Part shown: positions 40,261 to 52,410 of the stretch, piece after piece | Layout of the letters: every line of letters begins with the position of its first letter | Numbering within the stretch: position 1 is the stretch's first letter | DNA from: Apis mellifera | Taxonomy: Eukaryota; Arthropoda; Insecta; Hymenoptera; Apidae | Direction: 5' to 3' | NCBI RefSeq assembly: GCF_003254395.2 | Contig: NC_037648.1 | Span: forward strand, 5,277,635 to 5,341,634 | Length of the DNA stretch: 64,000 bases | Program-made: the position numbers and the translations under genes | Notes under the pieces: generated by a model | What the model was told of the DNA's origin: nothing | Seen by the model: only the letters and a program-made list of their open reading frames with translations | Database searches by the model: none

Positions 40261-41514
40261 TATTTGAAAATTATTCTTTCAATTCATATTAATATACTTT
40301 TTCTCTATCTTTCTAGAAAGTTCATCGTTTTTTTTTTTTTTTTACTAATTTTTTATATATTTTGGAAATAACAATTATTATGAAAGGATATGAATAAATA
40401 AAATAAAATAGATGAGAAGATGAATAAGAATATATTAAAAAATTAATTAAAATGAATGTAATAGATATAAATAGATTTGAACATTAATTGACTCAATTAA
40501 AAATCATTATTCATATAATTTAATATCAATAACTCAAATTTCAAAATTCAATATTTTTGAATATTATGATCTAATTTTATTAAAATTTTTGAGTAAGATT
40601 AAAAAAAAAAATTCCTTTGAATTTGAATTTGTAAAAGTTAATTTTTTTTAATTTTAAAAATTCAAAGGAAAAAAAACTCGAAAATTATATTTTTAAAATT
40701 TTTTTTTAAAGATAAAAAAAGAGATAATAAAAAATATATATATGTGAAATATAAGATAAACTTCGATTTACAAAAAATATTTTAAATATATAGATAAAAT
40801 AAATTATTTTAAATATATAAAGTAATATGAGTTTATATTTCAATTTTTGCATATGTATGTAAAAATTTTCGGCAGAATGGAGAGGAATTATATTTTTAGA
40901 ATTTTTGATTTATTAAACATATAGAAATATAGAAATCCAATTGAATATAGAAATATAAAAATATAGAAATATAAATAGAATATAGAAATTTATATTAACA
41001 ATAAAATAAAATCAATATATTACTCTGAGATTGAAGAGTATATTTAAAATTATTAATTTTAAATATTAAATATTAAATATTAAATATACTTGATATATGT
41101 ATATTTTTTATATTTAATACTTTTTTATTTACAATAATTAGATATTTAGCAAATAATTGAACAAGATTATATGCAAGAAAATAATATCGGGAAGATAACC
41201 ATAAAATGATATATTGGATAAAATGGCAAATATTTTTTTTTGTTTTCCTTTTTTTAATAATAGCCGATTTTTCAGTAATATATGTGAATAATATTAAAAT
41301 TAATAATATTATATAAAATCAGAAATTAAAATAAAATTACGAATTCATATGGTATTTTAATATTATAAATTAATAAATAAAAGTTTAAATAAAGATTGAG
41401 AAAAAAAAATCTTTCATTATTATTCTGATATTATTTATTTACAATGATAAGATGATGAACTGTTATTTTTTCCATAATTATAATTTATTTGTTTTATAAT
41501 TTTTAAAATTAATA
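40261..41514. other. intron interior, AT-rich, with ATAGAAATATAG repeats
   Basis: Degenerate ATAGAAATATA units at about 40917-40990; otherwise nothing recognised. Confidence 0.55.
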
Positions 41515-41516
41515 TA

Positions 41517-42790
41517 TTGGGTTGGCAACTAAGTAATTGCGAATTTCACTCATAGATGGCTTTTGAATTTTTAGGTTTGCTGGCGTAGTCCAAACGTAAA
41601 ACACATTTTGTTATTTCATAGTTGGCAATTCAGCTATCAATCAGTAAAAAAGTTTTTTGATCAGTTGTGTAGTTTTCGGTTGGCGTTCGTTGAAAAATGG
41701 AAAATCAAAAGGAATATCATCGTCATATTTTGCTTTTTTATTTTCGCAAAGGGAAAAACGCATCGCAAACTAACAAAAAGTTATGTGCTGTTTATGGCGA
41801 CGAAGCCTTAAAAGAACGGCAGTGTCAAAATTGGTTTGACAAATTTCGTTCTGGTGATTTTTCATTCAAAGACGAAAAACGCTCTGGTCGTCCAGTTGAA
41901 GTTAATGACGATCTAATCAAAGCAATAATCGATTCGGATCGTCACAGTACAACTCGTGAGATTGCAGAGAAGCTTCATGTATCACATACATGCATTGAAA
42001 ACCACTTAAAATAACTTGGCTATGTTCAAAAACTCGATACATGGGTTCCTCACGAACTGAAAGAAAAGCATTTAACGCAACGCATTAACAGCTGCGATTT
42101 GCTAAAGAAACGTAATGAAAATGATCCATTTTTAAAACGACTGATAATTGGCGATGAAAAATGGGTTGTTAACAACAATATCAAGCGGAAAAAATCGTGG
42201 AGCAGGCCACGTGAACCAGCTCAAACAACATCAAAAGCTGGTATTCATCAAAAGAAGGTTTTGTTATCAGTTTGGTGGGATTACAAAGGAATTGTCTATT
42301 TTGAATTCTTAATCGAATGATCAATTCTGTTGTCTACATTGAACAACTAACGAAATTAAACAATGCAGTTGAAGAAAAGCGGCCTGAATTGACAAATCGA
42401 AAAGATGTTGTATTCCATCATGGCAATGCAAGGCCACACACATCTTTGGTCACTCGGCAAAAATTATTGGAGCTTGGTTGGGATGTTTTGCCACATCCAC
42501 CATATAATCCTGACCTTACACCATCTGATTACTTTTTGTTTCGATCTTTACAAAATTCCTTGAATGGTAAAAATTTCAATAATGATGATGATATCAAATC
42601 GTACCTGATTCAGTTTTTTGTTAATAAAAATCAGAAGTTTTATGAATGTGGGATTATGATGCTGCTTGAAAGATGGGAAAAGGTCATTGATCAAAATGGG
42701 CAACACATTACAGAATAAAATTATTTAGTTCCATGAAAAAATTCTTTGATTTTCTAAAAAAAATCCGCAATTACTTAGTTGCCAATCCAA
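41517..42790 (+). mobile_element. mariner transposon copy 5, full length, in the large rhomboid intron (antisense)
   Basis: 1,274-bp element flanked by TA (41515-41516, 42791-42792). The left end has one change (GCGAATTT) and the right end one (reversed: TTGGATTGG). It retains the leader and the whole N-terminal coding region lost from copies 2-4. It lies on the strand opposite to the host gene and to copies 3 and 4. Confidence 0.95.
41697..42718 (+). pseudogene. mariner transposase pseudogene (copy 5)
   Basis: ATG at 41697 gives 105 residues with an intact N-terminal HTH region, ending at TAA (42012-42014) where copy 1 has Gln (HLKQLGY). The same frame continues past this stop through IGDEKW (first catalytic Asp; Thr to Ile just before) to 42318, where the 7-bp LLPP deletion shared with copy 4 shifts the frame. 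The last block (42317-42718) has HHGNARPH, so the second catalytic Asp is Gly, then TPSDYF and the normal ending. At least three independent inactivating changes. Confidence 0.92.
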
Positions 42791-42792
42791 TA

Positions 42793-45156
42793 TTTTAAAG
42801 TTTTTATATTAATTTTAATATATTTTAAAATTTTCTATTATGCCATAAAATTACATTAAAATATAAAACAGATAAATCCATCGCAGGATGTTTTATTATT
42901 TGTAATATATGATAAAAAGCAAAGAAATTGTTGACATATGAAAATAAAGAAGATTAATTATTATATCTTAATATAAAATCAAATGCATATGCACTTGATA
43001 GATGTTATTTTATATATAACAAAATTAAAAAATTATAAAAAAAATTTTTATTCAGTACAATTAATTATAATATAACAATATAACAACAATAATTAAAATT
43101 ATAATTTATTTCATTATTATTAGATAGATTTATTAGTACTAGTATGTACAAACATTTAATATTGATATTATATTGAATTTTATTTTGGATTTATATCAAT
43201 ATGAATTTTTAAAATTAAATAAAAACAGTTGAATTAAAATATATTGAAAAATGAAATAGCTGAAATCAGAAAAGCATTGCAATTTCAATTATCTAAAAGT
43301 CTTTTAGAAAAAAATTATTTAATATTATTAATATTATTAATAATAAATATTTAATTTTCATATTTATTTTAATAGATACTTTTATATATCATTAATTGAT
43401 ATATAGAATTTATAGGTAATATATTTATAAAAATATAATATTTACATTATATTATATTATAAATTTTTTATCTAATTCAATTACAAAACAAATTATTAAT
43501 TAATTAATTAACAAATAGAATAAGTTTGAGAATCACGAAATCAATAAAAATAAAATAAGAGAAAAATAAAAATTAAAAATATATGTGATAGTAATAAAAA
43601 TAAAAAATAATGCATAATTATTAAACGTCAAAAAAAAACAATGCAGAAAAAAAAAATAATGAAAAAAATATATAAATACCAGTACTTAGTTATAATCGCA
43701 TTACACCGATACGACCGCAATGTATACAAACTAATTTTGTCATGATGCCCCAAACTATCGCCATGTTCGATTTTCGCGAAAAATAGTAAATTTAGAAGAA
43801 AACTGATATGAATAAAAAATAAAAAACTTTAAAACGAATTTTATTCTATGTTTATTACAAATATATTTTTATTTTTTATTACACATATTACTTTTAGGAT
43901 ATGAACGTGATCTGCATATCATAAGACATAAGACAAAATTTTCACCTATATCAATTTTAATTAATTTTTTCAATTATAATCAATATATAATTATATTGTA
44001 GAATTCTATAAAAATAATATAACATCTTCAGATTGATTCTCCTAATGACAATGAAAATAAATTACAATAGTAATTTATTCGTATCATTATAAAATGATAA
44101 CAAGAAAAAAATATATTTTTAATAATTTCATACTATAGCTCTTCTAATTTTAAAATCAATGTAGTATATTTTTTATACATTTATTTCAATTAACAAATAC
44201 TAAAATAAAAAATTTGACTTTAACAGAAGAAATTGATAATTGATTCAAATTATTAAAAAAACAATCGATTAACTAAAAATTTTTACAAAACTTTCATGCA
44301 AAATAAAAATGCAAAATATACAATAAAAATTTGTAAAAAAATTAACAAGAAAAATATAATTTTCCATAAATGCATTATCATTTTCATTCTATTAATTAGT
44401 AATAATGCAATCTAATATTTCTTGCATGATCTTTTAATTATTTCTTTCAATTATTTCTTTATTTTTTCTTAAAAAAAAATCTTTCTCCTTATTTTTTCTA
44501 TTTATTTTTCTTTCATGATTTTTAACCGTGGTTTTTATTTCGCTTTCTGTCTATGTCTCTGGTCGCAACATTAGGATTCTCTACATTTATAGTGTTCGAT
44601 GTATTCCAAATTTCTTTTCGGGAGTTTATTATTCATGCGTCCTATTTTGCAACATTTTACTTTCATGATTGTTAATAACCCGGGATCTGAGTCTAATTGA
44701 ATTTATGCAAATGGCAATTAGGTTTACATGAATGTGCAATCCGATTCTCCTTTTTGGTCTGTTACGTGTAATATTATGTATTTCTATGGATATATACAAA
44801 TGCAGAGAGAAATGCGTAATTCTAACTTCTCTTTTTTATCTAGTTCCATGGTTTATTTACGTAAAGAATGAACGCAAAATAATGGGAAAAAAAACCGAAA
44901 CAACAAACGATGATATTGTAAACTGGTGAAAAATTGACAATAATGAATAATATTATCATAGACAAAAGATTAATATAATATTAATATAATATAAGGTTAA
45001 TATAAAGATTAATATAAAGATTAATATAAAAAAAGTTATTTTTAATCAAAATATAAATCAATAAATAAAAGTTTAAATTATGATGATAAGTAGTCATTTT
45101 GTGATTTTTAATTTATATCTATTTAATATCAAAATAAATTAATTATAATATATTTA

Positions 45157-45160
<4 letters not shown>
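42793..45160. other. intron interior with two more complex spots (43680-43800 and 44520-44940)
   Basis: Mostly AT-rich. 43685-43795 contains ACCGATACGACCGCAATGTA and a tiny 14-codon frame MMPQTIAMFDFREK. 44520-44940 is a longer complex block that includes CCCGGG (44679-44684) and an octamer-like ATGCAAAT (44705-44712) followed by CAATTA (44715-44720). Neither shows exon homology. Confidence 0.4.
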
Positions 45161-45193
<33 letters not shown>

Positions 45194-45212
45194 AATATAA
45201 TATATAATAAAA

Positions 45213-45252
<40 letters not shown>
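45161..45252. repeat. (GT)n and (AT)n microsatellites
   Basis: (GT)15 at 45161-45190, then an AT-rich gap, then (AT)n at about 45219-45252. It lies just upstream of repeat locus B. Confidence 0.95.
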
Positions 45253-45255
<3 letters not shown>

Positions 45256-45342
45256 ATTATGTTTTATTAAAAGTTGAAATTAACTATTGATTTAATATAT
45301 TATTTAATATAATATATTAAAAAAAGGAAAACAATTATTTTA

Positions 45343-47210
45343 CAGAGTGTTAATGAAACATGTGGGAAATACTCTTTGGAGGGTAAATTCTAGACATCAA
45401 ACCAATGAAAAAAATTCATATACACATATTTGATAAAACTTAATTAACGATTATAAACATTTTAAGTTTGTATTAGATAGAAACGGCGAAATACCGAGAA
45501 CACTCAGCTGAGTGCGCGGCAATATTGTATTGCAATATCGCTTGCATAGCGGAGCCCCTCAATGAAAATAAATATAATATTTTTTTATATACAATTGATT
45601 ATTTGAAATGAATAATTTAAATAAGATAATATACAGTGTACATAAATATTGTGTAATATAACTATGAAATATTTTTATATCATTTAAAAAAAATTTTAAT
45701 TATGCAAATTAAAATGTATATAATTAGTTATTTAACAGAAACTTAGCTCAGACAAATTATAGCAAATTCCACAATTTGGAATTATATGATGATTATACAA
45801 TATTTCATTTAAAATTATAAATGAATTGTTGTATTTCATTCAACATGTTTATTGAAATCCAAATAAATTAAAACACACTTTTTTATAAGATTTCGAATTA
45901 AAAAGATTGAATGTATTTTTATATGCACAATTGCTTTTTTAATTATTTTCACATGTACAATAAAGTCCGAAATACTTGAATCAATTTGAATTTCAATTAT
46001 TAAATTATTCAATCAAATCATTGACAAATATTTATTTTTATTTTACTTGCACTAAATATTTTTTATTCTTATGAAGAGAGAAATAATAATCGATCTGGAT
46101 ATCACTTATTATAATGAATCAATATTACATTAATATTACATATCCATAAAAAATGCATATATATATAATTTTTTATGTATACTTGAATGAATATTACAAA
46201 TTCACTAATTTTATTTTTACATTTTTATTTCTAATATATGTTATATCAACATTACGAACGAACTGAATTCAGAAAAGCAACACTATCTTAGTAACGGGAA
46301 AAATTGTTGATTTAAGTTTTCGTATTCTTAAATACTCTTTTTTTTATATTTAGGACACACAAAACATAACATTCGATTTCAAATATTATTATTTTATATT
46401 TTCTTTCTATCAAATCTTTCATGTTTCTTTTTCTAATGCCCAGCATTCAGTGGGCAATTGTCAGTAACACTATTTTAGTAACACATTGTCGCGGAATCAG
46501 TTCAGAATTTGATGAAATTATACATATTTGAATATTTGTTTAAAATAAAGTTTTAATCAAATAATCTTTATATAAAATGAAATTATATAATAATAAATAA
46601 CAATCGAAATAATTTTATTCAAAGAAATTAATGTGAATAGTGAATAAAAAAAATCTAATATGTAATAATGAAAAAGAAAAATGCAATGCTTATATAATTT
46701 TTTTAGTGGAGATAAGATAATGGTATTAATATTATATTAAAATATAGATATTAAATTTCAAATTTTTGTTTAGTAATTTCATATAGGAATAAAAAATATT
46801 GAATTTAAGTTAAATAGAAACAAAAGTTTTTCAATTGATACTTCAATTGGTCTATAAATTTCAAATTGATTCAAGTATCATTAGTGACACAAATGACTTT
46901 CTTGTACATGTGAGAATAAGCAAGTTTATGTATAAAAAAATATATTCAACCTTTCTAATCTGAAATCTTATGATAGTGTGTTTTGATTTGCTCCTATGGA
47001 TTTCGGTAAATAGGCAGATTGAGTGTCATATAACAATTCAACTATGGATTTAAATAATATGTTTGTATCCAATAGATAAAATAATTTATCTATTGGATTT
47101 ATATAAAGTGATATATATATATTAATATTTTGGAATTTATTAAAAATTATTCCAGGTAAGATTTTATTAAATAAGAAGTTACATAATACGTACATTGTAA
47201 TAAAATAACA
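45343..47210. repeat. dispersed repeat, locus B (module 2 then module 1), starting CAGAGTGTT
   Basis: Module 2 (45343 to about 45620) begins CAGAGTGTTAATG, contains CTTTGGAGGGTAAATTCTAG and the 14-bp palindrome CACTCAGCTGAGTG at 45501-45514, and is the inverse of 24930-25150. About 1 kb of unshared sequence follows, then module 1 (about 46590-47210) in direct orientation to locus A. Within module 1 there is a perfect hairpin at 47067-47098. The arrangement fits pieces of a larger element whose ends are long inverted repeats, but that is inference. Confidence 0.65.
47067..47098. other. perfect 14-bp stem, 4-nt loop hairpin inside repeat locus B
   Basis: ATCCAATAGATAAA and TTTATCTATTGGAT flank the loop ATAA. 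The equivalent point in locus A (24806-24827) has a different but also self-complementary sequence, CCATAAA...TTTATGG. Confidence 0.8.
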
Positions 47211-48129
47211 AAAAATATAAAATATCATTAAGCAATAAAGGAATTTTTATTTTTTATATTTTGGATAAAAGGAAAATATATGAAATGTATAAAAAAATAT
47301 TATTTATTAAATTAATTATTTTTACATAATTTTTTTTTTTACTTTACAGAAAAGAAAATTATAATTAAATACAAAATTATTAGCATTTTAATCAAAATTT
47401 TGATCTATCCGATATTTTCTAATATTAATATTTCTATTCTTTTTTTGAATTTTTATTTCTATAACTTTTTTTACTTATTATTTATTGAGACTAATAATCA
47501 TTAGATATGATATATATCTTTAAATGAATTAAGTGAATATATTTAAAACATGAAAATTGTAAAAAACAATTTAAATAAAAATTATATTTTTACAAAATTA
47601 AAATTCATCCCGAGTTTCAATTATCTATTTATTAAATTTTGATATATTATAAAATTCTTCATATAACTTGAGATTTTTATTAAAACTATATACTTAATAT
47701 ATCAATTTTATAAATATATGTAATGAGTTTAAGAAATAAAAAAATTTGTCATCAATTTTGTTTTTAGATATTTTTTGTTTTTTCTGTTTTTGAGATAATT
47801 GTTCAATTTTAACAAAAATTACATATTTTATTATATGTATTATATATATAATAATCTAATAATCTAATAATCTAAAAAAAGAACATTAAAAGAGTAAAAA
47901 AAATATAGATGTTTCAAATTTTTTTTTATAAATTTTGTCACAAATATTTTCCAAAAATATTTTATAAATTCATTGTAATTGAATATAGCAAATATGTGCA
48001 GAAATATATATTTCTAATTTACTTTTACTTCCAAAATTTTTTTAAATGTCTACAATTATTTATAATCTGTTTATAGAAGGACATTAATCACATTTTGTAA
48101 ATGATTAATCATTTTATTATATATCTTCA
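47211..48129. other. intron interior, AT-rich, nothing recognised
   Basis: A/T-rich without repeats shared elsewhere in the window or domain-bearing frames. Confidence 0.55.
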
Positions 48130-48570
48130 TATTATAAAAAGAACATCAGAACTTTCTTGATCATCTGATATAAACAGATTGTGGAATGTTAAAATCCCGC
48201 CAATGTTCTTTTACTTTACAGTAGTAAGATAACATAGTGCAAAAGAAATCAGATAGGAAAAAATGGAAGAAAAAAAAATAGAAGTAAGAATAGGGAAAAG
48301 TAAAAACACGTTTCATTGGAAAATCCTGAAACATAGTAAATGAAAAGAAGAACAAATTATATTACAGAGAAGAAATAGTCGAAGAAGAAGAGTCGCTGGA
48401 TGGCAGTTGCAACTGCGCTGCCGAGTATTTATGTGAGTGAGAATCGTCAAATGATTTAAATTCAGAAATATTATTGTGAATATTGATAATATTACATTCA
48501 TATATTACATGCATATGTATATAATTATGTATGCAATTATTAAGTCTCGTATCGCGAATTAATGTTAAAT
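48130..48570. promoter_or_regulatory. complex intronic block with a double E-box palindrome
   Basis: The 14-bp perfect palindrome GCAGTTGCAACTGC at 48403-48416 contains two E-boxes (CAGTTG and CAACTG). It sits in a GC-elevated stretch with AGTCGCTGGATGGC before it. bHLH proneural factors bind CANNTG, and Drosophila rhomboid is known to be under proneural control; linking the two here is inference. Overlapping minus frames (48574-48161) have no motif. Confidence 0.3.
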
Positions 48571-50098
48571 GCATTTAGGACAAGCTTTAATTACATTTTA
48601 TTGACAATGAATTACATTCTTGTCATTTTCTTTTTTTCTATCTATATTTTCTTTTATTTTATTTTTCTCATTCATTATGTTTATTGTATATAAGTATTAA
48701 ATGATAAGTGATGAAATTATGATTATTTGCATTATTACGATCCTGTTGATTAAACACTATTATCTTTATGATATAGTACATAAATATGTTAAATAAATTC
48801 ATTGCTTTCAAGATGTAAATTTATTTTTGATTTTAAATTTATTGTTTAAAAATACATTAAAAAATAGGTAATTATTAATAGATTATATAATTTATTAATT
48901 AATTAATTTATAATTTTGTATAATAAAAAAAATATAAAATGTTCATTTAGTAACATTTTTTTAAAAATGCATGTTATTAACGATTTATTTTCATTTATTT
49001 AATGAATAATTTAATAATTTTAAAATAATTTTATTATTTAATGAATAATTTATTCATTTATTAAAAATAGATATCCTAAATTTCTATTTACATTTTTTTA
49101 AATTTTGAAAAATGTAAATAAATTTAAAAAACATTTATAAGTTAAATATTTATAAGTTCAAAAAACATATATATTCAAATATAATATGTTGAAATATGCA
49201 ATATATAATATTATAATATATAATATAATATATATATATATAGTTATATGTGTTCATAAGTATATATTTGTACATGAATTCTTGTAATTTGTATTTGATA
49301 ATGTTATTTATTAAGTTTTATTTTAAATTTATAAATTAATTTTTTAAAATAACTACTTTTTAAAAATAATGTTATAAATTATATACTATTCATTTAAAAA
49401 TAATTTGTTATAAATGTATATTTTATTCATTTAAAAATAAATTATATAACTTTTATTCTTTGAAATTATTTTTTAAGAATTTTATTTCTTTCAGATTTTT
49501 TTTTTGTTTCATCTCATTTCATATCTCAAGAAAAAGATGACTATATAATAAATCATTTATAATTTTTATATTTTTAAATTCTTTTAATATTTGAAACTTG
49601 AATTGAATAATAATATCGAAACAATATTTATAATAAAATAGAATTAGATATTTTTAACCTATATTTTTTTTAAATCAAAAAAAGATTTAAGATTTCGATT
49701 TAAAATTAAGATCGCATTTCATGATCAATAAAAAATTTTTTCCTTTAAAGTTCATCATCCTCGCGAGATCGTTAATAATAATATATATAGTTGAATGTGA
49801 GCATTAAATTCAATATATATATTATTCTTTTTATTTTTTTTTATTAATCACAATTATTTTATTAATCACAAATTTGAAAATTGTAAATAAATTAAATAAG
49901 AAATGATTTGTGAATGATGAAATCTGATTAACATATTAAATAATCAGTTATTATATTTACAAATATTTTTTATTTATTATCATATATCATATCACATTGT
50001 ATCATATCACATTATATAATTTGGAAACACTGTAATTAAAACGGGAAATTATATTAGCTTTGTAAATAAAATGTAGAGATTTATAATATGTAATGATT
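48571..50098. other. intron, donor-side 1.5 kb, AT-rich
   Basis: No feature beyond short AT repeats (49200-49245). It ends at the exon donor at 50104-50099. Confidence 0.6.
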
Positions 50099-50104
50099 AC
50101 TTAC

Positions 50105-50217
50105 CGGCAAGAACCCCAGCCATGTAAACGGCTGCGATCCTCAGACTTCCATGAACCATTTCCAGGGGAAGTCCCACGACCACTTGTACTCCCAAGTTAA
50201 ATAGTAGGTGAAGCCAT
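50105..50217 (-). CDS. rho: rhomboid protease, internal exon (TM2 region with oxyanion-hole His/Asn)
   Basis: 113-nt exon bounded by a CAG acceptor at 50220-50218 and a GTAAGT donor at 50104-50099. It starts with the last base of a codon, holds 37 full codons and ends with the first base of a Gly codon. The peptide begins WLHLLFNLGVQVVVGLPLEM and ends with MAGVLA. The pattern WLHxxFN is the rhomboid signature in which, by analogy with E. coli GlpG, His and Asn lie near the active site and help form the oxyanion hole. PLEMVHG is the loop motif typical of the metazoan secretory-pathway rhomboids. The block is far more GC-rich than its surroundings. The preceding exon should end just before this Trp and was not found in 50.2-64 kb. 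Confidence 0.92.
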
Positions 50218-50220
50218 CTG

Positions 50221-52134
50221 AAATTCAAGCATATAAATTTCTGACGTAATGCTCATTATTATTCATTATGACTAAAATGACAAAATTAATAAAATAAATT
50301 TAAAGAAAAGAATTTAAAAAAAAAAGAAAAAAAAGAAAAAAGAAATTCTTTTATTAAATTGAAAGAATTTCTTTTATTCAAAAACATTTAATTTCATATT
50401 CTCGTTTTTTTATTAAAAATTGAAAATTCCTTAGAAAAATAAAATTATAAGAAGCATGGCATAAAGAAAAATATATATTTGTAAAAATAAAATTAATAAA
50501 ATAAATAAGAATTATGAATATATTATAAGAAAAAGAATGGATTTTCTATTAAAAATTTTACAAATTTAATATTTTATTTCTAAATCATAATTTGTCTAAG
50601 TTATCTATTTTTCGATTTAGACAATTGATTGAAATTATATATATGTTTATAATTATAATTTAAAAATGTTTTCAAGTGCATAATTTTATTTTTATTATAT
50701 TTATTATTATTAATGTAATATTATAAAATAATAATTAAAAGATAGTTATTATTGATAAATGAAATGATATATCTAGTGTATTCGATATATTACTTGTATT
50801 TTGCGTGTTTGAAAATTTTAAATTGCATTCCATTTTTATTCGTGTTATCTAAACAATCTAATGGTTAAAAAAAAAAAATAATCTATTTAATAGGCGAATA
50901 ATCACTTGCAAGGCACAAACGTAAAATTAACAAGAGATATGAATAATCGGTAGAATTAATTCAACGTTCAATCTTTTCAATAATATAAAATTTTTCCAAA
51001 AATATAAAATCTGTTTACATAGTAGAATTTATGAATAATATATTTGAAAAAATTTTGATAAATTATAGGGAACATATAATTCAGAAGTAAAATTATTTCT
51101 ATTCTATAGAAAAATATTAATTTTGATATTATGATATAGAATTGTTTATTAAAATCTGAAAAATTATTTAAATAACTGAAAGAAAATTCTTTGTAATGTA
51201 AAAGAATACTTTTGTATCTGATTGGATCTGATCTGATAGCATACATAGATACATACATGTCGATTTTGCATTGAATATGTTAATAAGAAACTTTTAATTA
51301 TATTATTATATTATTAAAATATCATAAGGTAATATATAAGAAAAGAATAATTTTATCGATAAATAATATTATACACAATTTTCTTAGTATCAATTTAGAT
51401 ATAGCAATTATATAAAAATAATACTTAAGAATATACATACGTATACATATCTATATATAAATATAAATACAATTAAATATTAAATATAAATTTATGTATA
51501 ATAACTTTAAAATTATATATATGAATCATATATAATATAATTATATATAATAATTAATCTGATATTGATTAATTAGGTATTAAGTGATTAAATTATCGAA
51601 ATGATTCGAAATCTAAATATCTCCATAATTACTTAATTTATTTTCAATGTTTCAAATTATTTAATTTATTTTGTTTATATATTGAATTAATGAAAATTTG
51701 ATTATTTTAAAAGTACTAATGATTAAACACAGTTAACTAATAAAATGATTAGATAATTTAAAGTCAAAAACATTCTAATCATTTTGTTATTGTATTCTCA
51801 TTAATAATTTATTTTTAATAAAAATGAGAAGCAATAATATCTATTTCAAGAATAAATTAAATTCTAGTAAATGATAGTAATGATATATTTAATATTATTT
51901 ATTTATAATAATTTATTATAATAATAATAATTTTATTTATAATCTAATAATGATATATATTTATATTAAATAGATTTTATATATATATATATAGAAGTTA
52001 AATTTCCTATTTTCATTTTAATTTAACTTAATCTATTAATATTTCAATATTGTAGTCATACATATATCATATAATATATATACATATACATATAAAATCT
52101 TGCAAATTTTAACCATTAAAATCATTTAATAGAT
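50221..52134. other. upstream rhomboid intron, AT-rich, nothing recognised
   Basis: Begins the intron of more than 13.7 kb 5' of exon 50217-50105. The 93-codon minus frame 51258-50977 is low-complexity. Confidence 0.55.
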
Positions 52135-52410
52135 ATTAAATAAATATAATTTAGTTATATTATATTATTATATAATATAATATAATATAATATATAATAT
52201 TATATATAATATATATTATATATTATATAATATAATATATAATATTATATATAATATATAGCATATATATAATATAATATTATATATTATATAATATATA
52301 TTAATATTATATATAATATATATATATATAATATTACATATTATATTATATATAATATATAATATTATATATAATATAATATGTAATATTTTATATATAA
52401 TATATAATCT
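52135..52410. repeat. TATAAT-type low-complexity block with many overlapping inverted repeats
   Basis: About 275 bp of ATAATATATAATATTATATA-like sequence with almost no G or C. Self-complementary throughout, so prone to cruciforms. The 104-codon minus frame 52530-52216 is an Ile/Tyr artefact of it. Confidence 0.85.

Larger units (their letters stand above)
17081..50217 (-). other. rho: rhomboid protease gene, partial (5' exons missing); spans three exons and two introns
   Basis: Gene envelope joining three minus-strand exons (50217-50105, 21371-21216, 17322-17081). Every junction has a GT donor and AG acceptor, and each intron interrupts a codon after its first base, so the frame runs through. 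The joined part encodes about 169 residues ending at TGA. The segments match the conserved membrane core of the insect rhomboid-1/roughoid/stet group of intramembrane serine proteases. In Drosophila these cleave membrane-tethered EGF-receptor ligands such as Spitz in the secretory pathway. Which paralogue this is cannot be decided without a tree. Introns are 28,733 bp and 3,893 bp; the intron upstream of 50217 exceeds 13.7 kb. They contain four mariners and two solo LTRs. The N-terminal exons are not recognised in the window. Confidence 0.9.
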
